From positions 2,604,001 to 2,668,000 of the forward strand of contig NZ_RJVJ01000001.1 in assembly GCF_003751605.1 (NCBI RefSeq): a DNA stretch of 64,000 nt, read 5' to 3'. Shown one piece after another: positions 17,340-26,155 of the stretch. Within the stretch, counting starts at the first letter, position 1. Each line of letters starts with the position of its first letter. Source of the stretch: Kitasatospora cineracea (GTDB lineage: Bacteria > Actinomycetota > Actinomycetes > Streptomycetales > Streptomycetaceae). The position numbers and the translations under genes are program-made. The notes beneath the pieces are model-generated. The model had not been told where the DNA came from. It saw nothing but the letters and a program-made list of their open reading frames with translations, and made no database searches.

Positions 17340-18281
17340 ATGGACGACCCCGACCTCCGGCAGCTGCGGGCCTTCGTCGCAGTCGCCGAGCAGCGCCACT
17401 TCGGGCGCGCCGCCGAGCAGTTGGCGATCACCCAGCAGGCCGCCTCCAAGCGGATCGCCGCCCTGGAACGGGAGTTGGGCGTCCAGCTGCTCGACCGCGG
17501 CCCCACCGCCGTGCAACTCACCGACGCCGGACGGCGGTTGCTCGACCCCGCGCGGGCCGCACTGGCCGCCGGGCAGGCCGCCCTCGCCGCCGTCCGGCAG
17601 CGGGCCGCACCCGCCCGGCTGGACGTCTGGGGCCACCTGTTCGAGCCGCTGCGCACCGTGCGCGACGCGCTCGCCGCCGCCCCCGGACTGACCGTCGAGG
17701 TCGGCCCCGCCCGGGACCTCGACGCGGTCGCCGCCGCCCTGGTCCGGGGCGAGAGCGCCGCCGGGTTCGGCCGCCACCAGCCGGGCGCCGGAGGGGAGTT
17801 GGCGCACCGGCTGGTCCGGCTGGAACCCGTCGACGCGGTGCTGCCCGCCGACCACCCGCTGGCCCGCGCCGACCGGCTGCGCCCCGCCGACCTGGCCGCG
17901 CTGCGGCTGGTGCTGCCCGCCGACCCGGCCCGGCTGGACTTCCTGGCCCGGTTCGGCGCGCACTTCGGCGTCCCGCTGCTGCCCGGCGAGGCCAACCTCG
18001 GCCTCGCCCACCTGCTCGACCGGGTCCGCACCGTCCCCGACGGCTGCACCCTGCTGCCCGCCGAACTCCCGCTCGCCGTCCCGCCCGGCCTGGCCGTCCG
18101 CCCGCTGGTGGACCCCGTCCCGCTGTACGCCTGGTCCCTGGTCTGGCACCGCGAACGCCCGCACCCCGCCGTCCCCGCCCTGCTGCGCGCCTTCGCCGAA
18201 CGCGGCCGCGAACGCCGCTGGCTGGAGTACCGCCCCGACCGCGACTGGCTGCCCGGCGCCGACGCCCGCGACCTGGCCTGA
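17340..18281 (+). CDS. LysR family transcriptional regulator
   Basis: 313 residues. Winged helix-turn-helix at the N-terminus (LRQLRAFVAVAEQRHFGRAAEQLAITQQAASKRIAALE) followed by a periplasmic-binding-like effector domain. It reads away from the reductase/NTF2-like pair and likely controls it. There is no good ribosome site before ATG 17340, and the dyad operator ends 15 bases upstream, so the mRNA may be leaderless or nearly so. Confidence 0.92.
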   Translation: MDDPDLRQLRAFVAVAEQRHFGRAAEQLAITQQAASKRIAALERELGVQLLDRGPTAVQLTDAGRRLLDPARAALAAGQAALAAVRQRAAPARLDVWGHLFEPLRTVRDALAAAPGLTVEVGPARDLDAVAAALVRGESAAGFGRHQPGAGGELAHRLVRLEPVDAVLPADHPLARADRLRPADLAALRLVLPADPARLDFLARFGAHFGVPLLPGEANLGLAHLLDRVRTVPDGCTLLPAELPLAVPPGLAVRPLVDPVPLYAWSLVWHRERPHPAVPALLRAFAERGRERRWLEYRPDRDWLPGADARDLA

Positions 18282-18284
18282 CGT

Positions 18285-18306
18285 CGGCACGGCGGCGGCA
18301 CGGCGG
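18285..18306. repeat. 11-bp tandem duplication between LysR stop and terminator
   Basis: CGGCACGGCGG occurs twice head to tail, starting three bases after the TGA and ending exactly where the terminator stem begins. Confidence 0.8.
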
Positions 18307-18337
18307 AGGGCCCCGGCGAGGCGTTCGCCGGGGCCCT
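18307..18337. terminator. Bidirectional terminator, LysR gene / HAD gene
   Basis: Perfect 13-bp stem (18307-18319 with 18325-18337), five-base loop, between two convergent genes. Confidence 0.8.
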
Positions 18338-18348
18338 GCGGGGGCGGG

Positions 18349-19128
18349 TCAGACCAGTTCGACCAGGTCGGCGATCGAGTTGACCACCTGGGTCGGCCGG
18401 TACGGGAAGCGGTCGACGTCGGCGGCCTGGGTCAGACCGGTCAGCACCAGGAAGGTCGACATGCCGGCCTCCATGCCGGAGACGATGTCGGTGTCCATCC
18501 GGTCGCCGATCATCGCGCTGTGCTCGGAGTGCGCGCCGATCGCGTTCAGGCCGGCCCGCATCATCAGCGGGTTCGGCTTGCCCACGAAGTACGGCTCCAC
18601 GCCGGTCGCCTTGGTGATCAGCGCGGCCACCGCGCCGGTCGCGGGCAGCGCGCCCTCGGCGGACGGGCCGGTCTCGTCCGGGTTGGTGGCGATGAACCGG
18701 GCACCGTCGTTGATCAGGCGGACGGCCTTGGTCATCGCCTCGAAGGAGTACGTCCGGGTCTCGCCCAGCACCACGAAGTCCGGTGCGGTGTCGGTCAGCA
18801 CGTAGCCGACGTCGTGCAGCGCGGTGGTCAGGCCGGCCTCGCCGATCACGTACGCGGTGCCGCCCGGACGCTGGTCGTCCAGGAACTTCGCGGTGGCCAG
18901 GGCGGAGGTCCAGATGTGCTCGGCGGGCACGTCCAGGCCCATCCGGGCCAGGCGGGCGTGCAGGTCGCGCTGGGTGTAGATCGAGTTGTTGGTGAGCACC
19001 AGGAAGGGCTTCCCGGACTCACGCAGCCGCTTGATGAAGGCATCGGCCCCGGGGATCGGCACGCCCTCGTGGATGAGGACTCCGTCCATGTCGGTCAGCC
19101 AGGTCTCGATGGGCTTGCGGTCTGCCAC
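18349..19128 (-). CDS. HAD-IIA family sugar/nucleotide phosphatase (NagD-like)
   Basis: 259 residues. HAD motif I is [10 protein letters not shown], motif II LTNNS, and motifs III/IV appear as VGKPNPLMM and [18 protein letters not shown], all typical of subfamily IIA (NagD, phosphoglycolate-type phosphatases). GTG 19128 follows AAGGAG by eight bases. Natural substrate unknown. Although next to the mycosin gene on the same strand, a terminator hairpin separates them. Confidence 0.9.
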   Translation of the reverse strand: MADRKPIETWLTDMDGVLIHEGVPIPGADAFIKRLRESGKPFLVLTNNSIYTQRDLHARLARMGLDVPAEHIWTSALATAKFLDDQRPGGTAYVIGEAGLTTALHDVGYVLTDTAPDFVVLGETRTYSFEAMTKAVRLINDGARFIATNPDETGPSAEGALPATGAVAALITKATGVEPYFVGKPNPLMMRAGLNAIGAHSEHSAMIGDRMDTDIVSGMEAGMSTFLVLTGLTQAADVDRFPYRPTQVVNSIADLVELV

Positions 19129-19351
19129 GTGGGTGTCTCCTTGGTCTTGCACAGGTCGAACGATCTTCGTGATCGCTCCGACCGGACACCACTGGCCGGT
19201 CGGGCGCCACAGGCTGCCCCAACGCCGATCAGCCTAGTCGTCCCGACCGGCCGGACACAGGGGCGTCCGCGCCCGCGGACACCTGCGCGGACACCCCCGC
19301 GGACCAGGACCCGCGGGGCCCGGGACGGGGAGCGGGAAGCCGGTGAACGCC

Positions 19352-19390
19352 GACGGCGGGCGGCCCGGGCACTCCGGGCCGCCCGCCGTC
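19352..19390. terminator. Terminator after the mycosin gene
   Basis: Perfect 17-bp stem (19352-19368 with 19374-19390) with five-base loop, 15 bases beyond the mycosin stop. Confidence 0.8.
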
Positions 19391-19405
19391 CGGGCCGCTG
19401 CGGCG

Positions 19406-20929
19406 TCAGTTCGCGTACGGGTTCCCGCCCGAGGGCGGCGGCTGCTGCCCGTACGGCGGCTGCTGGCCGTACCCGGGGGGCGCGGCGGGCGGCGCGGCGG
19501 GTCGGCCGTACGGCGGCTGCTGGCCGTACCCGGGCGGGGCGGCGGGCGGCGCGGCGGGCTGCTGGCCGTAGGGCTGCGGCGCGGGCGGCTGCGGGGCGTA
19601 CGGCTGCTGCTGCGGCGGCACGCCGTACGGGGCGCCCGGCGGCACCGGGCCCGGGCCGGTGGAGCGGTTGCGCCGGACGACCAGCACCGCCACGAGCACC
19701 AGCACCAGGACGCCCGCCACCGCGCCGCCGACGACCAGCGGGAGGCTGCCCGATCCGGAGGACTGCTGCCCGGTCGCCTCGGGCGCCGAGGACTCCGCGG
19801 GCGCGGACCCCTCCGGCGCGGCACTCGCGGCGTCGCTCGCCGCCCCGCCCGGCTGGTCCGCCGCGCCCGACTTCCCGGCCCCGGGCGAGGCCGCGGCACC
19901 TGCGCCTGCGCCGGGCAGCGGGCTGACGTCCGCCGGGCCGGGGTCGCCCGGGCTGGTCAGGGCGATCCGGGGCCGGATGACGCCGTAGCCCAGGTAGTCG
20001 CTGCGCTCCTCCGGGTTGCTCGCGGTGTTGATCATCACCCGCAGCACCTGGTTGGCCGTCCAGTCCGGGTGCACCGACCAGATCAGCGCGGCGGAGGCCG
20101 AGGTCAGGGCGGTGGAGTCGGAGGTGCCGTCGCCCTTGCAGTAGCCGGACCCGCTGGTGCAGGCGCCGTAGATCTCCACCGCCGGGGCGGCCAGCACCAC
20201 CTGCGGGCCGTGCTGCGACTTCGACCAGGCCTTCGCGTCCCGGTCGGTGCCGGCCACGCCGACCACGCCGGGCAGCGCGGCGGGGAACTGGACGCCGTTG
20301 CCGCTGTCGCCGCTGTTGCCGGCCGCGGCGATCACCAGCGCACCCCGGTCGCGGGCGTGGTCGACGGCGGCCTGGAGCTTGTTGCGGTTGGCGGGGCTGA
20401 GCCCGCCGATGCCCTGGGAGACGTTGACGACCTTGGCGCCGTGGTCGGCCGCGTAGGTGATGCCCCGGGAGAGCTGGTCCACGTACCGGTCGTCGTTCTC
20501 GGTGCTGCCGCCGCCGGAGTCGTTGATCTTGACGGGGAGGATCTTCGCTCCGGGCGCGAGACCGTACGCGCCCTGGCCGTTCAGGTTCTTCCCGGTACCG
20601 GCGATGTCGCTGGCCATGTGGGTCCCGTGGCCGGCCGGATCGGCGAGCGCCCCTTCCGGCAGGCCGCTGAGGTCGGTGCCCGGCACGAGCTGGCCGGCCA
20701 AATCGGGGGCGTCGGCCTGCACGCCGGTGTCGACCACCGCGACCGTGATGCCCTTGCCGGTGCTGGTCCGCCACATCTCGTCGGCGTGCATGGCGTCCAG
20801 GTGCCACTCCTGCGCGCGGATCGAGTCTGCGGCCGACGCGGGTCCGGCCGTCCACCCCCACAGGACGGCGCCGACCGCCGCCGCGGCGGCGAACCGCCGC
20901 CCCCGTCCTGCCCTGCCCGTTCCCCGCAT
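19406..20929 (-). CDS. mycP: Mycosin-like S8 serine protease, membrane anchored (type VII secretion-associated)
   Basis: 507 residues. Signal peptide (1-34), subtilisin-type domain with Asp67 in VVDTGV, His101 in GHGTHMAS, oxyanion Asn205 in AAAGNSGD and Ser270 in GDGTS. A low-complexity Ala/Ser/Pro/Glu spacer leads to one membrane helix and then a cytoplasmic-side Pro/Gln/Tyr/Gly repeat tail (units like GYGQQPPYG). The usual mycosin ends soon after its helix, so the tail is an addition. ATG 20929 with GAGGGAG seven bases upstream. It lies beside two candidate type VII substrates but no EccB/C/D/E gene is nearby. Confidence 0.87.
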   Translation of the reverse strand: MRGTGRAGRGRRFAAAAAVGAVLWGWTAGPASAADSIRAQEWHLDAMHADEMWRTSTGKGITVAVVDTGVQADAPDLAGQLVPGTDLSGLPEGALADPAGHGTHMASDIAGTGKNLNGQGAYGLAPGAKILPVKINDSGGGSTENDDRYVDQLSRGITYAADHGAKVVNVSQGIGGLSPANRNKLQAAVDHARDRGALVIAAAGNSGDSGNGVQFPAALPGVVGVAGTDRDAKAWSKSQHGPQVVLAAPAVEIYGACTSGSGYCKGDGTSDSTALTSASAALIWSVHPDWTANQVLRVMINTASNPEERSDYLGYGVIRPRIALTSPGDPGPADVSPLPGAGAGAAASPGAGKSGAADQPGGAASDAASAAPEGSAPAESSAPEATGQQSSGSGSLPLVVGGAVAGVLVLVLVAVLVVRRNRSTGPGPVPPGAPYGVPPQQQPYAPQPPAPQPYGQQPAAPPAAPPGYGQQPPYGRPAAPPAAPPGYGQQPPYGQQPPPSGGNPYAN

Positions 20930-21035
20930 CACACGCTCCCTCGTCCCTCGCCACGTCCACCGGGGCGGCCCCGGCGCACAGTTCGGCCCGGCCGCGGGAG
21001 CCGCAGCCCCCGCGACCGGGCCGTCGAACCGGTCA

Positions 21036-22718
21036 CTACTCGATCACGTTCGGATTGACCGGGCCCATCCCGGACGTCCAGGTGTTCTCGTCCTCGGTCA
21101 GGTAGTCCGGACGGTTGCCCTGGGCCTTGCCCTTGCGGTTGGCGCTGCCGCCGCCGTGCCCGCCGCCGAAGGAGCCGCCGGCCCGGCCGTCCGCGCCCCG
21201 CTCGGCCCGGCCGCGCAGGCCGGTCCCGCCCGGGGTGAACTCGCCGCGCCCGCCCGCGCCGCGGCTCGCGCCGACGGTGCCGCCCGCGCGGTTCACCAAC
21301 CCGCTGCCGCGCGAACCGCCGGCCCCGCCACGGGCGCCGCCCGCGCCGCCACTGCCGTGCACGCCGCCCATGCCGCCCGCGCCCGCGGCACCCGCCCGGC
21401 CGGTCTGGCCGGTCGCGCCCGCGGTGCCCGACGAGGCGCCGGTGCCGGTGCCGGCCCGGGCACCCGCGCCGGTCGTCCCGGCCGTGCCGCCGCCGGTGGC
21501 CCGGCCGCCGCCCGCGCCGCTGCCGCCGAGCGCACCGCCGCCGCCCAGGCCCGGGACCAGGCCGCCGGTGTAACCACCGCCGCCTCCGCCCCCGCTGAGA
21601 CCGCCGCCACCGCCGCCACCGCCGATCAGGCCGCCGCCACCGCCGCCACCGCCGATCAGGCCGCCGCCACCGCCGCCACCGCCGATCAGGCCACCACCAC
21701 CGTCACCGCCGCCGCCCGGGCCGGGGACCGTCGGGGTCGGCGGCAGGTGGTCGATCTTCAGCGGCGGCGGGTCCGGGGTCACCGGGGTGGGACCGCCCGG
21801 CGGCGTGACCGGGGGCGGCGGGACCGGCGTCGGGTAGGGGTGCGGGGTCGGCACCGGGCCGGGGTGCCGGATCAGGTGCGGCGGGCTCGGCGGGGGCGGC
21901 ACCACCGTCGGAGGAGGCGTGGTCGTGCCGCCCCCGCCCCCGCCGGGCGGCGTCCAGGTCGGCGGCTGGGGCGGCGTGGTGCCGCCGCCACCGCCACCGC
22001 CGCGGCCGTTGCCGCCGTCGATCGGCACCTCTTGCAGACGGTCGGACCGCTGCGATCCCGGCGGGGCCGGGAAGGAGGGCACCGCGGCCGAGTTGAGCCG
22101 GGTGCTCGCGTACTCGTACGATTGGCTCAGGCGCTCCATCTGCGTGATGGCCTCCTGGTGCGCCTGGAAGACCCGGTCGGACGCGGCGCGGGCCTGTTCC
22201 TCGGTGACCCAGTTCGGGTCGAGCATCCCGGCCATCTTGCCGCCGAGGTAGCCGCCCGCGGCGGCGCCGATGCCCGGCATGACCACGCCGCCGATGACGG
22301 CGCCGCCGATGGTCGCGGCCGTGTTGTCCTGCGCCTCGTAGCGGCGCACGGTCTCCATGTCGTCGTACGGCACCGGGGGCAGGCCGTACTTGACGGTGCT
22401 GAGGGTGTCGCCGGCCGAGGTCATGTGGGTGCCGGCGTTCCGCGAGTAGGTGGCCAGGTCCATGGTGGAACGGGAGACCTGGGTGCCCCAGTCCTTGAAG
22501 CTGTCGGCGGCCCGGCCCTCCCAGTCGAGGCTGCTGATGTGGGTGTGCAGCTCCTCGCTGATCTGGTCCATCTGCTGGGCGGCGTCGATCAGTTGCTGCC
22601 CGACGCCGGACACCGCGAACGGGTTGGCGTTCTCGATCATGGCGACCAGCTGTTCGTGGCTGGCGCGGCCTATCTCGCCCGGCTGGATCCGGACCAGTCT
22701 CGACTCTTCGAGTTCCAT
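21036..22718 (-). CDS. Large WxG/EspB-like type VII substrate candidate with Gly-rich tail
   Basis: 560 residues. N-terminal helical domain with WEG at 66-68 (WxG turn) and a YxxxD signal at Tyr127-Asp131 (RYEAQD), the two features that mark type VII secretion substrates. A Gly/Ala hydrophobic stretch follows (132-166), then a helical segment, then a Pro-rich part and a long Gly tract containing repeats of LIGGGGGGGG. The C-terminal tail is basic and ends in a conserved-looking acidic/Asn segment. GGGGGAGA precedes ATG 22718. It lies between the mycosin and the YxxxD protein genes. Confidence 0.75.
   Translation of the reverse strand: MELEESRLVRIQPGEIGRASHEQLVAMIENANPFAVSGVGQQLIDAAQQMDQISEELHTHISSLDWEGRAADSFKDWGTQVSRSTMDLATYSRNAGTHMTSAGDTLSTVKYGLPPVPYDDMETVRRYEAQDNTAATIGGAVIGGVVMPGIGAAAGGYLGGKMAGMLDPNWVTEEQARAASDRVFQAHQEAITQMERLSQSYEYASTRLNSAAVPSFPAPPGSQRSDRLQEVPIDGGNGRGGGGGGGTTPPQPPTWTPPGGGGGGTTTPPPTVVPPPPSPPHLIRHPGPVPTPHPYPTPVPPPPVTPPGGPTPVTPDPPPLKIDHLPPTPTVPGPGGGGDGGGGLIGGGGGGGGLIGGGGGGGGLIGGGGGGGGLSGGGGGGGYTGGLVPGLGGGGALGGSGAGGGRATGGGTAGTTGAGARAGTGTGASSGTAGATGQTGRAGAAGAGGMGGVHGSGGAGGARGGAGGSRGSGLVNRAGGTVGASRGAGGRGEFTPGGTGLRGRAERGADGRAGGSFGGGHGGGSANRKGKAQGNRPDYLTEDENTWTSGMGPVNPNVIE
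21601..21690. repeat. Three perfect 30-bp tandem repeats coding LIGGGGGGGG
   Basis: 21601-21630, 21631-21660 and 21661-21690 are identical 30-mers, within the Gly-rich tail of the EspB-like protein; flanked by degenerate copies. Identity at DNA level suggests recent expansion. Confidence 0.9.
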
Positions 22719-22755
22719 CGGTTCTCTCCCCCTGTGCTGTGGTCGGACCGGGCGG

Positions 22756-23325
22756 TCAGTACGAGCCCTGCTGGACGCTGCTGCCGGGCGCCGCGGCCGG
22801 GTGGCCGGGCTGCTGCTGCCCGGCCCGGGCCTGCGCTCCGCCGGCCGGCGGGAGCTGCGACTGGGCGCCCGTCCGGTTCAGCAGCGACTGGAACTTCTCC
22901 TGCTGCGCGGCGTCCGCGTTCTGGTAGCCCCGGGCCGCCATGTCGATGCTGGCGCTCATCGCCTCGATCTGCATGGACAGCGTCCTGGAGAGCTGGTCCA
23001 GGTTGGCGTGCACCGTGGTGTAGGAGCTCATCAGGTCGCCGGCCTGGCCGAAGTCCTGGCCGAGCTGGCCGGGCGCCAGCTGCTGCCGGGAGATCGTGCC
23101 CTGGCCCGCGGCCGAGCTGTCCAGCGTGCTGAGCAGGTCGTCGACCCGCTTCTTGAAGGTCTGCAGGTTCTCCACCTCGACCTTGACCGCGGCGGCGCCG
23201 ACCTGGCCGATCAGGGCCTGGGTCTGGGCGACCAGCGCGGCCGCCGCCACGCCGCCGACCACCGCGCCGATGGCGCCGCCCACCGCGGCGCCGGACGCAC
23301 CGCTGTCGTTGGAGGGTTCGTTCAT
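22756..23325 (-). CDS. Helical YxxxD protein, candidate type VII secretion substrate/partner
   Basis: 189 residues. N-terminal Gly/Ala membrane-like segment (about 11-35), long amphipathic helices (about 45-145) and a Gln/Pro/Ala-rich disordered tail. YQNAD at Tyr134-Asp138 fits the YxxxD/E export signal at the end of a helical hairpin; there is no WxG. Probably partners the WxG protein encoded 37 bases downstream (inference from the WxG/YxxxD heterodimer rule). GGAAGGA precedes ATG 23325. No sequence family is recognised with certainty. Confidence 0.7.
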   Translation of the reverse strand: MNEPSNDSGASGAAVGGAIGAVVGGVAAAALVAQTQALIGQVGAAAVKVEVENLQTFKKRVDDLLSTLDSSAAGQGTISRQQLAPGQLGQDFGQAGDLMSSYTTVHANLDQLSRTLSMQIEAMSASIDMAARGYQNADAAQQEKFQSLLNRTGAQSQLPPAGGAQARAGQQQPGHPAAAPGSSVQQGSY

Positions 23326-23697
23326 CGCGGTTTTCCTTCCCCCGTGGCACGGCCGGCCGCGCCCGTCACTGCTTCCACTGCCGGGCCCCGCTCCCCGGGC
23401 CCGTCCCCGTCCCGCCCCCACGGCGGGGCACGGGTCGCCACCGCAAAGATAGCGCTCCGTGCGGACGCTCCGGCAGGGACCTCGCACGGGCGTCCGGAGC
23501 CGGGCGGCGACGGCCGGGCCGGGCGGGCGGGCGTCGCGGTCGTACGCCAAGGGGCTTGCGGTGCGGGGGAGTTGCGGCGGGCGGCGCGGGCTGTCGGCGC
23601 GACTGTGTAGCGTTCACCGCGGTGGGTCCGGGACGGGCCCGCGGAACGCACGAGTCAAGAGCGGCCGCCGTGCGGCGCGGCCGGTGGGAGGTACAAC
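23326..23697. other. 372-bp divergent intergenic region, type VII-like group / ung
   Basis: No convincing gene. A TATCTT -10-like hexamer on the minus strand lies at 23446-23451 within a small AT patch, about 120 bases upstream of the YxxxD gene. On the plus strand TAGCGT at 23606-23611 could serve ung, giving an 80-base leader. No clear -35 elements. Confidence 0.4.
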
Positions 23698-24408
23698 GTG
23701 ACGGAGCTGGCCGAGACGTCCGCGGGCGGCGTGCCGGAGCTGCCCGAGTCCTGGCGGGGAGTGCTCGCCGAGGAGACCGGCAAGCCCTACTTCGCGCAGC
23801 TGGCGGAGTTCCTGGCCGCCGAGCGCGCCGAGCACGAGGTGTTCCCGCCGGCCGGGCAGGAGTTCGCGGCGCTGGAGGCGGTGCCCTACCAGGACGTCAA
23901 GGTGCTGATCCTCGGCCAGGACCCTTACCACGACAACGGCCAGGCGCACGGCATGAGCTTCTCGGTGCTGCCCGGCGTCAGGACCCCGCCGTCGCTGCGC
24001 AACATCTACAAGGAGCTCGGCACCGACCTCGGCCTGACCGTGCCGGACAACGGGTACCTGATGCCGTGGGCCGAGCAGGGCGTGCTGCTGCTCAACGCGG
24101 TGCTCACGGTGCGGGCGCACGAGGCCAACTCGCACAAGAACAAGGGCTGGGAGAAGTTCACCGACGCGGTGATCAAGGCGGTCAGCGCCCGCGAGGAGCC
24201 CTGCGTGTTCGTGCTCTGGGGCGGCTACGCGAAGAAGAAGCTCCCGCTGATCGACACCGAGCGCCACGTGGTGGTCCAGGGCGCGCACCCGTCGCCGCTG
24301 TCCGCGAAGCTGTTCCTCGGCAGCAAGCCGTTCTCGCAGATCAACGAGGCCCTGGAGGGCTTCGGCCAGAAGGCGATCGACTGGCAGATCCCGAACACCA
24401 AGGGCTGA
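23698..24408 (+). CDS. ung: Uracil-DNA glycosylase, family 1
   Basis: 236 residues. Removes uracil from DNA in base excision repair. Catalytic Asp75 in the water-activating loop GQDPYH, uracil-binding LLLNAVLTV and DNA-intercalation loop HPSPLS with its catalytic His are all present. GTG 23698 has GGGAGG six bases upstream. Streptomyces usually have two ung paralogues; which one this is cannot be told here. Confidence 0.96.
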   Translation: MTELAETSAGGVPELPESWRGVLAEETGKPYFAQLAEFLAAERAEHEVFPPAGQEFAALEAVPYQDVKVLILGQDPYHDNGQAHGMSFSVLPGVRTPPSLRNIYKELGTDLGLTVPDNGYLMPWAEQGVLLLNAVLTVRAHEANSHKNKGWEKFTDAVIKAVSAREEPCVFVLWGGYAKKKLPLIDTERHVVVQGAHPSPLSAKLFLGSKPFSQINEALEGFGQKAIDWQIPNTKG

Positions 24409-24444
24409 CCGCAGGACGGAACCAAGGGCCGACCGCAGGACGGA
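24397..24444. repeat. 24-bp tandem duplication spanning the ung stop codon
   Basis: 24397-24420 and 24421-24444 are 24-mers with one difference: TGA (the ung stop) in the first is CGA in the second. The second copy merges into the terminator stem. Confidence 0.9.
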
Positions 24445-24478
24445 GGGGGCCCGCCGGGAACGGCGGGCCCCCTCCGTC
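24439..24478. terminator. Bidirectional terminator, ung / CoA-transferase
   Basis: Perfect 18-bp stem (24439-24456 with 24461-24478), GGAA loop, between convergent genes. Confidence 0.85.
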
Positions 24479-24484
24479 GCGGGC

Positions 24485-25123
24485 TCAGGCCAGCACCGGC
24501 GGCTCGGTCGCGGCGCGCACGTCGGCGAGGGTGACGCCGTCCGCGAGGGAGACCAGGCGCAGGCCCTCGGGGGTGACGTCGAGGGTGGCGAGGTCGGTGA
24601 CGACGCGGTGGACGACGGCGCGGCCGGTGGCGGGCAGGCTCAGCTCGTCGACGATCTTCGGGCTGCCGTCCTTCGCGGTGTGCTCCATGACGACGATCAG
24701 CCGGCGGGCGCCGTGGACCAGGTCCATCGCGCCGCCCATGCCCTTGACCATCTTGCCGGGGATCATCCAGTTGGCGAGGTCGCCGCGGGCGGAGACCTGC
24801 ATCGCACCGAGCACCGAGACGTCGATCCGCCCGGAGCGCACCATGCCGAAGGAGAACGCCGAATCGAAGTACGCCGCACCGGGGTTGACGGTGACGGTCT
24901 CCTTGCCGGCGTTGATCAGGTCGGGGTGGACGTCGGCGTCCGCCGGGTAGGGGCCGGTGCCGAGGATGCCGTTCTCGGAGTGCAGGACGACGTGCACGCC
25001 GGGCGGCAGGTGGCCGGGGACCAGGGTGGGCAGGCCGATGCCGAGGTTGACGTACTGGCCGTCGCGCAGTTCGCGGGCGGCCCGGGCGGCGAGCGCGTCG
25101 CGGGGGTCGAGGGCGGCGGTCAT
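24485..25123 (-). CDS. scoB: 3-oxoacid CoA-transferase, subunit B
   Basis: 212 residues. Moves CoA between succinyl-CoA and a 3-oxoacid such as acetoacetate or 3-oxoadipate. The catalytic glutamate lies in [16 protein letters not shown] near the N-terminus and [10 protein letters not shown] are family motifs. Start ATG 25123 overlaps the subunit A stop by four bases. No aromatic-degradation gene is near, so acetoacetate-type metabolism is more likely than the beta-ketoadipate pathway (inference). Confidence 0.92.
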   Translation of the reverse strand: MTAALDPRDALAARAARELRDGQYVNLGIGLPTLVPGHLPPGVHVVLHSENGILGTGPYPADADVHPDLINAGKETVTVNPGAAYFDSAFSFGMVRSGRIDVSVLGAMQVSARGDLANWMIPGKMVKGMGGAMDLVHGARRLIVVMEHTAKDGSPKIVDELSLPATGRAVVHRVVTDLATLDVTPEGLRLVSLADGVTLADVRAATEPPVLA

Positions 25124-25893
25124 CGGGACTCCTCGGGGGCGGCGGGGCTGCTGACGGTGCGCCGTTCGATCCGGCGGTCGGCCGGGTCGGCGGCGACGAT
25201 CCGGTCGACGTAGACGCCGGGCAGGTGGACGGCGTCCGGCGGGAGCTCGCCCGCCTCGACGATCCGGTCGGCCTCGACCACCGTGGTCCGGCCGGCGGTG
25301 GCGCACAGCGGGTTGAAGTTGCGGGCGGCGGCGTGGAAGACGCAGTTGCCGTGCCGGTCGGCGACCTCGGCGCGCACCAGTGCGAAGTCGGCGCGGATCG
25401 CCTCCTCCAGCAGGTGGCGGCGGCCGCCGAACTCCCGGACCTCCTTGGGCGGGGAGGCCACCGCGACCGCGCCGCCGCCGGGGGCGTAGCGCCAGGGCAG
25501 GCCGCCCTCCTCGACCTGGGTCCCGGCCCCGGCGGGGGTGTAGAAGGCCGGGATGCCGGCGCCGCCGGCCCGCAGCCGCTCGGCCAGGGTGCCCTGCGGG
25601 GTGAGTTCGACCTCGAGTTCGCCGTTCAGGTACTGCCGGGCGAACTCCTTGTTCTCCCCGACGTAGCTGGAGGTCATCCGGGCGATCCGGCCGGCCCGCA
25701 GCAGCAGGCCCAGGCCCCAGTCGTCGACCCCGCAGTTGTTGGAGACCACCCGCAGGCCGGTGGTGCCGGCGTCGACCAGGGCGCCGATCAGGGTGGACGG
25801 GATGCCGCACAGGCCGAAGCCGCCGACCGCGAGCAGTGCGCCGTCGGGAATGTCCTCGACCGCGCGGGCCGGGGAGTCCAGGACCTTGTCCAA
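25120..25893 (-). CDS. scoA: 3-oxoacid CoA-transferase, subunit A
   Basis: 257 residues, partner of subunit B. The CoA-binding glycine motif [11 protein letters not shown] is at about residue 27. The TTG at 25893 is preferred as it gives the family-typical N-terminus [22 protein letters not shown] lies upstream. Earlier in-frame codons extend into a region full of palindromes that is clearly promoter. Divergent from the importer operon with a shared 260-base control region. Confidence 0.88.
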   Translation of the reverse strand: MDKVLDSPARAVEDIPDGALLAVGGFGLCGIPSTLIGALVDAGTTGLRVVSNNCGVDDWGLGLLLRAGRIARMTSSYVGENKEFARQYLNGELEVELTPQGTLAERLRAGGAGIPAFYTPAGAGTQVEEGGLPWRYAPGGGAVAVASPPKEVREFGGRRHLLEEAIRADFALVRAEVADRHGNCVFHAAARNFNPLCATAGRTTVVEADRIVEAGELPPDAVHLPGVYVDRIVAADPADRRIERRTVSSPAAPEESR

Positions 25894-25960
25894 GGGGGCC
25901 GCCTTAACCAGGGGGAGGGGCTGACTGGCGCACCACCCTCCCCGCAGGCCCCGGGGCTTT

Positions 25961-25998
25961 CCATGGCGGACGGCGCCATGGTGCGGACGCGCACCATG
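25961..25998. promoter_or_regulatory. Overlapping palindromes in the scoAB / importer divergent promoter
   Basis: Two dyads overlap: CCATGGC-N7-GCCATGG (25961-25981) and CATGGTGCG-N4-CGCACCATG (25977-25998). A related CATGTGA/TCACATG pair lies at 25995-26001 and about 26081-26087. The layout suggests a dimeric repressor or activator acting on both directions. Confidence 0.6.
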
Positions 25999-26155
25999 TG
26001 AGCCCCGCACACTCCCGGCCGCCGGCCGCCGCGACATGGCGGCGGGCCACGCAGTGCGGGCGGCCGATGTGTGGGCTCGTCACATGTCGTCCGGGGGAGC
26101 GCACCCCTACGGTTCCGGCATCCCACCAGCACCGGCACGTCAGGAGCCCCCCACC

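Noticed and set aside
21580..21720. 30-bp repeats considered as a CRISPR array
   Set aside because: Repeats are contiguous with no spacers and code for a Gly-rich protein tail.
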